From Pseudomonadales bacterium (lineage in GTDB: Bacteria; Pseudomonadota; Gammaproteobacteria; Pseudomonadales; JAHEIH01), in the NCBI GenBank assembly GCA_023255355.1, contig JALRIU010000275.1, forward strand, positions 1 to 5,643: 5,643 bases of DNA, in the 5' to 3' direction. Both the position numbers and the translations under genes were made by a program. Of this stretch, positions 1-5,643 are shown in pieces (position 1 is the first letter of the stretch; each line of letters starts with the position of its first letter). The notes under the pieces are model-generated. The model saw only the letters and a program-made list of their open reading frames with translations. It was not told the origin of the DNA and did no database searches.

Positions 1-1850
1 GTACTAAACCACAGCTTGGTGAGACATCAGGTAAAGTGCGTTTGCGTGTCGGCGATTATGAAAAAACTAGCGGTGGTGTTGTTGCTAACTTTGGTGGCGA
101 CCACTTTGCCGTTAAATTGATGGCGCAAATTGAAGATCAAGGCGAAGGTTTCTTGAAAAATACCCGTCGCGCTGATGACCCGGATCAAACACCACTTTCT
201 AAATCGTCTGTATGGGCACGTGATAGTGAATACTACACAGCACATATGTTGTGGGCACCCACTGATGCCTTCACTGGAGAAATCATTCTTGATCATAGTA
301 CATTGAGTGGTACCCCTGGTGGTATCTTCAATATGGAAACAGGCGTAAATGATACAGTATGCTTGCTTGAAACCTTTGTTTTGGGTGTTCATCCATACTG
401 CAACCCTGAACTTGGCGAGCCTTCGAGTCTAAGCCGTGATCAGGTTAACTTAGATGAGCCAGGTGATAACAACCTGGATCGTGATCAAGTCACTGTTCGC
501 ATGACTCAAGATATCAATGATGATTTCACACTGACTTATATTGGTAGTTGGATCACCATGGATGACGATCAAACCCTAGATGGTGACGGTACCCCATACA
601 CCATGTATCACTTCCGTCGCTGGGGTGATTTTGAACAAACCACAAACGAAGTACGTTTAAGCCGTAATTCAGGCTCGCCACTAACATGGCAAGTTGGTGC
701 ATTTACTGCAACTGCAAAAGGCTTCACCCAACAGAACAGTGCGTTGTCGGGTATCTTTGGTTCGCCTCGCGGTATGGCTAATATTTACTCTGAAAACAAC
801 GCCAGTTCAGAGAGTTACTCATTCTTCGGTGAAGGTGAATACTCGATGATGGACGACAAATTTGTCTTGATCGGTGGTTTACGTTATATCAGTGAAACTA
901 AGCGCCTAGGTCGTGGTGAATATATGTATGCTGGTGCTGGTGGTTTTGAAAGTGAGCCTGATCAATACCCCGGTGGTATGTGGACAGTATCGCCAAATAC
1001 CGGTGGGTCAGCTGACTTCAGCAAAACCGTTTACCGCTTTGGTGCTCGTTACCACTTCACTGATGATGTAATGTTATATGCAACAACTTCTACTGGTTTC
1101 CGCTCTGGTGGTTTCTCACCTCGTGCGTCAGAAGTTGCTATTCTTCAAACACCTTATCAGCCTGAAAAGTTAACCAACTATGAAATTGGTATTAAGAGCA
1201 CTTTACTTGACGGTAACCTATTGTTGAATGCTACCTATTTCAGCATGAGTTATGAAGATATGCAGATTGAATCTGCGATTCCTTCAACCACTGGTACTGG
1301 TACTCAGACGACCATGGGTAACGCGGGTGAAGCGTCAATTTCTGGTTTCGAAGCTGACTTTACCTTGGCTGTAACTGACTGGTGGCGCGTTTTGGGTAAC
1401 GTAGGTATCTTGGATTCAGAATACGATAAGATCAACGTTGACCTTTATGGTGACGGAATTATTGCTGATGAGTCTGGCTTGACCATGCGTCGTGCGCCTG
1501 AGTTGACTTGGGGTTTGACCTCGGTGATGGATTTCAACGTTGGTGAAGGTGATTTGTCATTCCGTGCTACATATGGTTATACGGATGATTATGAAGCTTA
1601 CTTAACCAACTATCCAGGTTCGCAGATCGAAAGCTCAAGCGTTGTTGATGCATCGATCGCCTATGATATCAACAACTGGCGTTTCTCAGTGTTCGGTCGT
1701 AACTTGACCGACGAAGATAACTGGACGCACAACTATCCTGTTAACCCAGTTCGTCCAGCTGCAGCGGGCCAATTGACAGGTACTTTCTGGCACTTCGCAC
1801 AACGCCGTGCGCCACGTGAAGTGGGTGCAGAATTGTTGTACCGCTTCTAA
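1..1850 (+). CDS. TonB-dependent outer-membrane receptor, C-terminal beta-barrel part (5' truncated by window edge)
   Basis: The reading frame is open from the left edge (first full codon at base 3) to a TAA at 1848-1850, giving 615 residues without a start. The GTG at 36 lies inside the gene and is not a real start. The first residues (KPQLGET...GKVRLRVGDYEKT) match the point where TonB-dependent receptors leave the plug and enter the barrel, so the signal peptide, TonB box and plug lie upstream. Family landmarks are TGFRSGGF at about 1092-1115, YEIGIKS with a following FSMSYEDMQ strand at about 1179-1270, NLTDEDNW at 1701-1724, and a terminal aromatic residue (LLYRF) as the outer-membrane assembly signal. 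Such receptors import siderophores, cobalamin, glycans or other ligands with energy from TonB-ExbBD. The ligand cannot be read here, and no catabolic neighbour helps. Two cysteines (codons at 360 and 399) lie in a likely surface loop. The class is certain, the substrate unknown. Confidence 0.95.
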   Translation, partial: TKPQLGETSGKVRLRVGDYEKTSGGVVANFGGDHFAVKLMAQIEDQGEGFLKNTRRADDPDQTPLSKSSVWARDSEYYTAHMLWAPTDAFTGEIILDHSTLSGTPGGIFNMETGVNDTVCLLETFVLGVHPYCNPELGEPSSLSRDQVNLDEPGDNNLDRDQVTVRMTQDINDDFTLTYIGSWITMDDDQTLDGDGTPYTMYHFRRWGDFEQTTNEVRLSRNSGSPLTWQVGAFTATAKGFTQQNSALSGIFGSPRGMANIYSENNASSESYSFFGEGEYSMMDDKFVLIGGLRYISETKRLGRGEYMYAGAGGFESEPDQYPGGMWTVSPNTGGSADFSKTVYRFGARYHFTDDVMLYATTSTGFRSGGFSPRASEVAILQTPYQPEKLTNYEIGIKSTLLDGNLLLNATYFSMSYEDMQIESAIPSTTGTGTQTTMGNAGEASISGFEADFTLAVTDWWRVLGNVGILDSEYDKINVDLYGDGIIADESGLTMRRAPELTWGLTSVMDFNVGEGDLSFRATYGYTDDYEAYLTNYPGSQIESSSVVDASIAYDINNWRFSVFGRNLTDEDNWTHNYPVNPVRPAAAGQLTGTFWHFAQRRAPREVGAELLYRF

Positions 1851-1865
1851 GCGATTACGCTAACT

Positions 1866-1895
1866 AAAAACCCTCCAATTGGAGGGTTTTTTTTT
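1866..1895. terminator. Rho-independent, probably bidirectional terminator
   Basis: A perfect stem CCCTCC (1871-1876), loop AATT, GGAGGG (1881-1886) is flanked by five A on the left and nine T on the right, so bases 1866-1891 form one 26-bp palindrome. It starts 15 bp after the stop of the TonB receptor gene. Read on the plus strand the hairpin is followed by nine T. Read on the minus strand it is followed by five T and lies about 30 bp past the stop of the DUF2058 gene. It therefore probably ends both convergent transcripts, more strongly on the plus strand. Confidence 0.93.
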
Positions 1896-1926
1896 ATCAA
1901 AATGACACTAAAGTATTTTCCTTTTA

Positions 1927-2475
1927 CTACCACATTAAATCATCGGGAATCTCGAAATCTTTGTACCATTCTTCCTCTTCGGCTGTCATCGGCGTTGCGT
2001 CTTTTTCTCTACAATCAATAATTCTACTGGCATCCCGTTGTGCGATTTTATTGGCAATAGGACTTGGAATCAGTTCGTATTGATCTGCTTGTTTAACAAT
2101 TGACAACATGCCATTTGAAAGCTGGTTTTGTTGTTTGGCGTTGATGTAAATTTTTTTGATTTTACTGCCATCAGTAAAGTTAAACGCTACATCGCCTCTA
2201 TCGCGAGGTTGCCGATGGTTCTCAATAAGCTGCTTAATTTGAGCATTAATAGCTTTGCGATTAGCTACTTCATTGCGGTTTGCATTAAGTTCACGATCTC
2301 GTTCAGCTTTTTGTTTAGCTGCAAGCTTGGCAGCTTCTTTTGTCTCGTTAATGATTTCGATGCCACTGTTTCGAGCGACTCGAGCTTCTTTGCGTTTTGC
2401 TTTTGAGATTTCTTTGGCCTTATCTTTTTTGATGAGGCCGGCATTGAGTAATTGATCTTGGAGTGAACCTGCCAT
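1927..2475 (-). CDS. yaiL: DUF2058 family protein (YaiL-like, nucleoprotein/polynucleotide-associated)
   Basis: The 182-residue protein fits the roughly 180-residue length of E. coli YaiL and its DUF2058 relatives. Shared blocks are the start SLQDQLLNAGLIKK, a long highly charged Lys/Glu/Arg/Ala helix likely to be coiled coil (about 17-85), IKQLIENHR (80-88), FNFTDGSKIKKI (98-109), IANKIAQRDAS (140-150), and the family's acidic tail ending IPDDLMW. There is no signal peptide or membrane segment, so it is cytoplasmic. The family is labelled nucleoprotein/polynucleotide-associated, but no reaction is established that I know of. The start at 2475 is supported by AGGAAGA (complement of 2481-2487) five bases upstream. 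It lies 53 bp after the DUF2244 gene on the same strand and may be co-transcribed with it. The family call is very secure; the role is unknown. The symbol is by similarity to YaiL. Confidence 0.93.
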   Translation of the reverse strand: MAGSLQDQLLNAGLIKKDKAKEISKAKRKEARVARNSGIEIINETKEAAKLAAKQKAERDRELNANRNEVANRKAINAQIKQLIENHRQPRDRGDVAFNFTDGSKIKKIYINAKQQNQLSNGMLSIVKQADQYELIPSPIANKIAQRDASRIIDCREKDATPMTAEEEEWYKDFEIPDDLMW

Positions 2476-2480
2476 GTTTA

Positions 2481-2487
2481 TCTTCCT
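2481..2487 (-). promoter_or_regulatory. Ribosome binding site of the DUF2058 gene
   Basis: The minus strand reads AGGAAGA followed by five bases and then ATG at 2475-2473. This is the best minus-strand Shine-Dalgarno match in the window, and it fixes the start of the DUF2058 protein at the residues that begin the family (MAGSLQDQLL). Confidence 0.7.
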
Positions 2488-2503
2488 AGAGAATGATAGC
2501 GTT

Positions 2504-2533
2504 ATTATGCCAGACGTAGTGCTAAATACTAAA
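2504..2533 (-). promoter_or_regulatory. Possible extended -10 promoter ahead of the DUF2058 gene
   Basis: On the minus strand the gap between the DUF2244 and DUF2058 genes contains TGGCATAAT, an extended -10 (TGn plus CATAAT, five of six to consensus; the hexamer is the complement of 2504-2509). A weak -35, TTTAGT (complement of 2528-2533), lies 18 bp upstream and overlaps the DUF2244 stop codon. A start here would give a leader of about 20 bases. It could allow expression of the DUF2058 gene apart from its upstream neighbour. This is sequence resemblance only. Confidence 0.33.
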
Positions 2534-3050
2534 GATTAAAAGGATCCTGCTTTTCTACGAGGGTTCTGCCTCGAATGCGATATTTAAGTCCGGTGTCTTT
2601 GATAATTTCAGTCAATTCATCCATGTCTTTTTTACTTAAAAAACGGCCAAGTACAACGTTTTCATTTCGATGTACCAGGTTTAATTCAGCTGGTGACCAA
2701 TAGTGCTTAGGTTTTTGAATGACGAATTCGCAAAGATCTTTGGGATAACTTAATTGGGTAATAGGTGCCGTTTGACCACGCTCAATTTTGATCGTGTCCT
2801 GTAATAAGTAAACGACCTCTTTTAAATAACTCCGTTGGGACGTTCGGTAAACAAAATAACTAAGAAAACCGAGCTCCAAACCTGCAAAAGGTAGGATCAT
2901 CCAAACGCCCATGTAGCTCCATACACTTGCGATCAATAGCACTACCGCTCCAAGTGCTAACAGAAGTTGGCAGTTTTGTTTCCAAGAAGCTGATCGGTTG
3001 GGGGTAAGTACTATTTGCAGAGTATCGTTATCAAAATGGGTTGTTATCAT
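2529..3050 (-). CDS. DUF2244 family integral membrane protein
   Basis: The 173-residue protein has the layout of DUF2244: a short N-terminus with LTPNRSASWKQN (15-26), two adjacent hydrophobic segments (about 27-46 and 49-68), the family-typical LPFAGLELG (53-61) in the second, and then a soluble C-terminal domain with EVVYLLQDTIKIERG (78-92) and LGRFLSKKDMDEL (134-146). The two helices probably form a hairpin in the inner membrane with both tails cytoplasmic. The C-terminal domain may be a small beta-rich fold. No enzymatic motif is visible and the function is unknown. The start at 3050 follows GGTGAG about six bases upstream, an acceptable but not strong ribosome site. It is the first gene of a likely two-gene unit with the DUF2058 gene and is divergent from the saccharopine-dehydrogenase-like gene. 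The family assignment comes from remembered motif pattern. Confidence 0.85.
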   Translation of the reverse strand: MITTHFDNDTLQIVLTPNRSASWKQNCQLLLALGAVVLLIASVWSYMGVWMILPFAGLELGFLSYFVYRTSQRSYLKEVVYLLQDTIKIERGQTAPITQLSYPKDLCEFVIQKPKHYWSPAELNLVHRNENVVLGRFLSKKDMDELTEIIKDTGLKYRIRGRTLVEKQDPFNL

Positions 3051-3117
3051 ATGATTCTCACCATCGCCTTGAAGGTAGTCTATCCCAAAACCGATTTGGC
3101 AGAAATAGCACTATTAA

Positions 3118-3136
3118 ATACCTATATAGATACCTA
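3118..3136. repeat. Direct repeat ATACCTA x2 in divergent intergenic region
   Basis: ATACCTA occurs at 3118-3124 and again at 3130-3136, a 12-bp period of just over one helical turn, within the longer imperfect pair ATACCTATATAG / ATACCTACTATG. The first copy includes the palindrome CTATATAG. The repeat sits between the divergent DUF2244 and saccharopine-dehydrogenase-like genes, about 28 bp before the latter, where a tandem operator would be expected. The region is AT-rich, so chance is possible. Confidence 0.35.
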
Positions 3137-3163
3137 CTATGACCCAATTAAGTTCCTTCGGAT

Positions 3164-4411
3164 ATGCCAATGAGTAAACAACAATACGATCTAGTTATTT
3201 TCGGCGCAACAAGCTTTGTTGGACAAATTACCGCTCGCTACCTAGCTAACCACATTGCTGAGCATCAACTATCTGTCCGTTGGGCGATAGCTGCAAGATC
3301 GGAGCAAAAGCTGAAGGCATCGCTACCTGAGCTTGCTGGTCAGGTTGATTGTCTGGTTGCAGATGCAAATAGTGATGAAGATATGCAGGCTTTAGCAGCT
3401 AGTACCAAAGTTGTTATATCCACCGTGGGTCCATACGCCCTATACGGTGAGGCGCTGGTAAAAGCTTGTGTAGCCAATGGCACAGACTATTGTGATTTAA
3501 CCGGTGAAACACAGTGGATTAAAAAGATGATGGATCTATACCAAACGCAAGCTGAGCAAAGCGGTGCACGTTTGGTTAACTGTTGTGGCTTTGATTCGGT
3601 ACCCTCAGATATGGGTGTATATGCCTTGCAGCGTGCTTTTAATGCAAAGTATGGACGTGCTGCTACAAAAGTTAAATTAGGTGTTAAACGCATTAAAGGC
3701 GGTCTTTCTGGTGGTACTTATGCGAGTTTACTGAATGTTATGGTTGAAGCGAGCCGCGATCCTGCCATCAACAAACTTATGAAAAACCCTTATTCTTTAT
3801 GTCCGCAAGGTCATCCTTTCAAACTCAGGCAGCATTTTGTTGCAGGCCCAAGCTATGATAAGCACCATAAAGCATGGACGGCCCCCTTTGTGATGGCAGC
3901 GATTAACGAGCGTATTGTACATAAATCAAATGCCTGTACTGGTGCATCCTACGGTGACAATTTTCAATATCATGAAGCCATGCTGATGGGTGATGGTTTT
4001 GCTGGCCGTATGAGGGCATGGTCGTTTTCAATGGGTTTGAGGTTATTTATGCTTGGTGTTTCCATCCCATTTACCCGCGGGTTATTAAGTCAATTTGTTC
4101 TGCCAAAACCTGGTGAAGGGCCCAGCCCAGAAGAACAATTAAACGGTTTCTTTGATATGCGCCTTGTCGCTTATGAGAATGATGTTGATAAGTTGGCAGT
4201 GAAGGTGACGGGAGACAGAGATCCAGGTTATGGGTCAACTGCAAAGATGTTGGGTCAAGCGGGCTTGAGCTTGCTTCAAGATTATCACGCTGACAGTGCC
4301 AAACTTGGCAATAAGGGTGGCTTTTGGACGCCAGCCAGTATGTTTGACCAGCGTTATATTGATAGGTTAAGACAATTTGCTGGGGTCAATATTGACGTAT
4401 TAGAGTCTTAA
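3164..4411 (+). CDS. Saccharopine dehydrogenase NADP-binding domain protein / trans-acting enoyl reductase family
   Basis: The 415-residue protein has an N-terminal Rossmann fold: hydrophobic strand YDLVIFGATSFVG (8-20) with the glycine-rich turn, AARS (43-46) after the second strand, and a D-rich segment VADANSDEDM. STVGPYALYG (86-95), DLTGET (111-116) and CCGFDSVPSDMG (140-151) follow, in the order seen in the saccharopine-dehydrogenase-like family that includes mycobacterial trans-acting enoyl reductases (Rv2449c/Rv2953 type). Later blocks are GGLSGGTYAS (179-188), GDRDPGYGSTAKML (350-363) and GGFWTPAS (385-392). Length fits this family and not true lysine-pathway saccharopine dehydrogenases. 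It probably reduces or oxidises a lipid-like substrate with NAD(P)H; the substrate is unknown. An in-frame ATG at 3170 gives MSKQQYD and is better spaced from the only weak ribosome site (CGGA, 3159-3162), so it may be the true start. It appears monocistronic, and its stop overlaps that of the convergent ankyrin gene by 4 bp. Confidence 0.9.
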   Translation: MPMSKQQYDLVIFGATSFVGQITARYLANHIAEHQLSVRWAIAARSEQKLKASLPELAGQVDCLVADANSDEDMQALAASTKVVISTVGPYALYGEALVKACVANGTDYCDLTGETQWIKKMMDLYQTQAEQSGARLVNCCGFDSVPSDMGVYALQRAFNAKYGRAATKVKLGVKRIKGGLSGGTYASLLNVMVEASRDPAINKLMKNPYSLCPQGHPFKLRQHFVAGPSYDKHHKAWTAPFVMAAINERIVHKSNACTGASYGDNFQYHEAMLMGDGFAGRMRAWSFSMGLRLFMLGVSIPFTRGLLSQFVLPKPGEGPSPEEQLNGFFDMRLVAYENDVDKLAVKVTGDRDPGYGSTAKMLGQAGLSLLQDYHADSAKLGNKGGFWTPASMFDQRYIDRLRQFAGVNIDVLES

Positions 4412-5265
4412 TTTTTAGCTAAGAGTGCTTGCGATACTTCCTGGTAATCTGGATCGCTAGGATCACAGTGATCTAATAACAACGTCGCCGCGTTATCGCC
4501 TGCTTTGTTGATGAGGTCAGTTTTTGCATCGTGCCTTATTAAAAGTTTGGCAAGGTCCAACAAACCACTAGAAAGCGCTAGCAAAAGCGGGCTGTTGCCC
4601 ATTGGGTCTGTCACGTTAGTATGGGCGCCACGTATAATGAGTTGCTCGCTTATCATTCGATAGCCTTTGGTGGGTTTGCCACAAGAGATCAGCAGGGGGG
4701 TTAGACCAAGACGATCCTTGAAGTTAGGGTAATCGCCCGCCATCAAAAGCATTGATGCACATACTGTATAACCTTTCTTTAGAGCCACCATCAAAGGGCT
4801 CGCATCTTGTTCGCCACGAAGATGCGTAAATGCAAAGCCTGCTTTCAAAAATAAATCGAGCATTTTTTGATCTCCATGGTTAATGGTAGCCATGAAAGCT
4901 TCGTTGGTCATTGGGATACCGAGGGCTACAAGCTGACTAATCGCTTGAGTTTTATGTTCAACTGCTAGAATTTTCTGTGAATGATGAAATTCTTTAAGCC
5001 GAAAGATATCGTTTAAGGCATCGTTGGGAAAGCCCTGTCGACCACCACGTTTATCGATAATAAGCTCTGTAAATACTTCATCAATACTGTCGGTACCCCA
5101 GGCGTTATCTATTTTCGTTAAAATACGTTCGAATTGTTCTTCTAGTGCATGCGGATAGCCCTCGCCAAGCGGCGAAAATCTAGGATATTTAACCCTATCA
5201 GGTGCATGTGGATCGCCTGTTTCAAGGTTAATAAAGCGTGGGTTTAAGAAATTTTCTTCATCCAT
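4408..5265 (-). CDS. Ankyrin-repeat protein with an uncharacterised N-terminal region
   Basis: The 285-residue protein has no signal peptide or membrane helix, so it is probably cytoplasmic. The C-terminal half carries degenerate ankyrin repeats: about 122-150 (NHGDQKMLDLFLKAG), 154-186 (ASPLMVALKKG...SMLLMAGDYPNFKD), 187-220 (GLTPLLISCG...EQLIIRGAHTNVTD), 221-253 (GNSPLLLALSSGLLDLAKLLIRHDAKTD), and a partial cap 256-285. Ankyrin repeats bind protein partners; no partner is indicated. The first 100 residues are not ankyrin: they contain YPRFSPLGEGYPHALEEQF (27-45), a helix with WGTDSIDEVFTELIIDKRGGRQGFP (56-80) and LNDIFRLKEFH (84-94). I recall similar segments in uncharacterised gammaproteobacterial ankyrin proteins but know no function. 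The start at 5265 follows GAGCGGAA at about seven bases, a moderate ribosome site. The gene is convergent with the oxidoreductase gene and divergent from the PepSY-like gene. Confidence 0.88.
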   Translation of the reverse strand: MDEENFLNPRFINLETGDPHAPDRVKYPRFSPLGEGYPHALEEQFERILTKIDNAWGTDSIDEVFTELIIDKRGGRQGFPNDALNDIFRLKEFHHSQKILAVEHKTQAISQLVALGIPMTNEAFMATINHGDQKMLDLFLKAGFAFTHLRGEQDASPLMVALKKGYTVCASMLLMAGDYPNFKDRLGLTPLLISCGKPTKGYRMISEQLIIRGAHTNVTDPMGNSPLLLALSSGLLDLAKLLIRHDAKTDLINKAGDNAATLLLDHCDPSDPDYQEVSQALLAKN

Positions 5266-5288
5266 TGTGCTATTCCGCTCAATTGTTG

Positions 5289-5298
5289 ATTTTATAGT
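5289..5298 (-). promoter_or_regulatory. Possible -10 element of the ankyrin gene
   Basis: The minus strand reads ACTATAAAAT here, containing TATAAA (complement of 5291-5296) 25 bp upstream of the ankyrin start. A second ACTATAAAA (complement of 5323-5331) lies 33 bp further upstream. Neither has a convincing -35 at normal spacing, so the choice between them is open and the call rests on the -10 match alone. Confidence 0.3.
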
Positions 5299-5397
5299 AG
5301 CTCAAGGTGGACGATATTGCCTTTTTATAGTGTTTTTAAGCATATTAAATAGGCTCGTTACGGCTTGTAGGATGTTCAGCCTGCATTCATACTGGGA

Positions 5398-5406
5398 TGC
5401 TATAGT
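5398..5406 (+). promoter_or_regulatory. Extended -10 promoter of the PepSY-like gene
   Basis: TGCTATAGT is an extended -10 (TGn followed by TATAGT, five of six to consensus). Transcription would begin near 5413, leaving a leader of about 15 bases that holds the ribosome site at 5418-5423. No good -35 exists 16-18 bp upstream, which is acceptable for an extended -10 promoter. Confidence 0.45.
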
Positions 5407-5417
5407 GCGTTAAAAGC

Positions 5418-5423
5418 TGGAGG
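5418..5423 (+). promoter_or_regulatory. Ribosome binding site of the PepSY-like gene
   Basis: TGGAGG is followed by four bases and the ATG at 5428. It is a strong Shine-Dalgarno match with slightly short spacing. It supports translation of this edge-truncated reading frame and fixes its start just ahead of a signal peptide. Confidence 0.75.
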
Positions 5424-5427
5424 TTCC

Positions 5428-5643
5428 ATGTTAAAAGTTTTCGTCGCTCTCGCGTTTTTTACACTGTGGAGTGATGCTTATGCTCAACCTATGGATCAGT
5501 TAATCACAAAGTTGGAAGAGCAAAATAATGCCAAGGTTATCTCGGTGCAGCAGCGTCGAGGAGGCTATCGTGTGCGGCTTTTGCAGAGTAATGGCGTCGT
5601 CAAAACCATCCACTATCGGCCCGAAGGATGGGCGCCACCGCCA
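5428..5643 (+). CDS. Small exported protein with PepSY-like segment (3' truncated by window edge)
   Basis: The frame from ATG 5428 stays open for 72 codons to the window edge. Residues 1-19 form a Sec signal peptide: Lys at 3, hydrophobic core VFVALAFFTLW, and AYA at 17-19 with cleavage expected before Gln20. The mature part has a short helix (DQLITKLEEQ, 23-32) followed by AKVISVQQRRGGYRVRLLQ and NGVVKTIHY. This is the helix, 'akVisVe', 'ggYrVr', 'G.vk.i.y' pattern of PepSY domains, which are small periplasmic or secreted domains often linked to protease inhibition or to envelope signalling. GWAPPP at the edge could begin a proline-rich tail. In gammaproteobacteria such small PepSY genes often precede a two-component regulator pair, which cannot be seen here. 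Coding status is well supported by start signals and signal peptide; the PepSY assignment is tentative. Confidence 0.75.
   Translation, partial: MLKVFVALAFFTLWSDAYAQPMDQLITKLEEQNNAKVISVQQRRGGYRVRLLQSNGVVKTIHYRPEGWAPPP

Noticed and set aside
27..392. Minus-strand open frame of 121 codons
   Set aside because: It lies wholly inside the strongly supported TonB receptor frame, has no ribosome site of note, and its translation resembles no protein family.
1866..1895. Palindrome considered as a mobile-element end or attachment site
   Set aside because: Position just after a stop codon, GC stem, four-base loop and T run are fully explained by a terminator, and there is no second copy in the window.
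2128..2455. Two plus-strand open frames opposite the DUF2058 gene
   Set aside because: Their Phe/Ser/Leu/Ala-rich translations are the mirror of Lys/Glu/Ala-rich coding on the other strand, which carries a clear DUF2058 family match.
3139..3177. Short plus-strand frame of 12 codons overlapping the oxidoreductase start, a possible leader peptide
   Set aside because: There is no Shine-Dalgarno sequence ahead of the ATG at 3139 and no regulatory codon run or attenuator hairpin, so chance is the simpler reading.
3487..3693. Minus-strand open frame of 68 codons
   Set aside because: It is antisense to the conserved CCGFDSVPSD region of the oxidoreductase, with no start signals or recognisable family.
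5351..5382. Inverted repeat AGGCT ... AGCCT in the right-hand intergenic region, considered as an operator or small RNA hairpin
   Set aside because: The arms are only 5 bp with a 22-base loop, and no T run follows, so it is within chance expectation.

Overview
The window looks like chromosomal DNA from a gammaproteobacterium, probably marine or aquatic and of the Alteromonadales/Cellvibrionales type. The reasons are a DUF2058 (YaiL-type) protein, which is largely a gammaproteobacterial family, a TonB-dependent receptor of the large 'GFRSGG / YEIGIKS' class that is expanded in such bacteria, moderate base composition with no strong bias, and compact gene packing. This placement is an inference; no rRNA or other marker gene is present.

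Layout, left to right. Positions 1-1850 (+) hold the C-terminal two thirds or so of a TonB-dependent outer-membrane receptor whose signal peptide and plug lie upstream of the window. A strong palindromic terminator at 1866-1895 separates it from two minus-strand genes that converge on it and are probably co-transcribed: a DUF2244 membrane protein (3050-2529) followed after 53 bp by a DUF2058 protein (2475-1927). The DUF2058 gene has a good ribosome binding site and a possible extended -10 promoter of its own. A short divergent intergenic region (3051-3163) with a 7-bp direct repeat leads into a plus-strand saccharopine-dehydrogenase-like/trans-acting enoyl reductase family protein (3164-4411). 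That gene converges on, and overlaps by 4 bp at the stop codons, a minus-strand ankyrin-repeat protein (5265-4408). After a 162-bp divergent intergenic region, a small exported protein with a PepSY-like segment starts at 5428 and runs off the right edge.

The genes do not form one pathway. They read as unrelated housekeeping and accessory units: outer-membrane uptake, a membrane/polynucleotide-associated pair of unknown role, an NAD(P)-dependent oxidoreductase possibly acting on lipids, an ankyrin adaptor, and a periplasmic PepSY-like protein that may begin a further operon outside the window. I found no CRISPR array, tRNA, rRNA, insertion sequence, phage gene or recognisable defence or biosynthetic system. 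The least explained items are the conserved-looking non-ankyrin N-terminus of the ankyrin protein, the DUF2244-DUF2058 pairing, and the partial PepSY-like gene.
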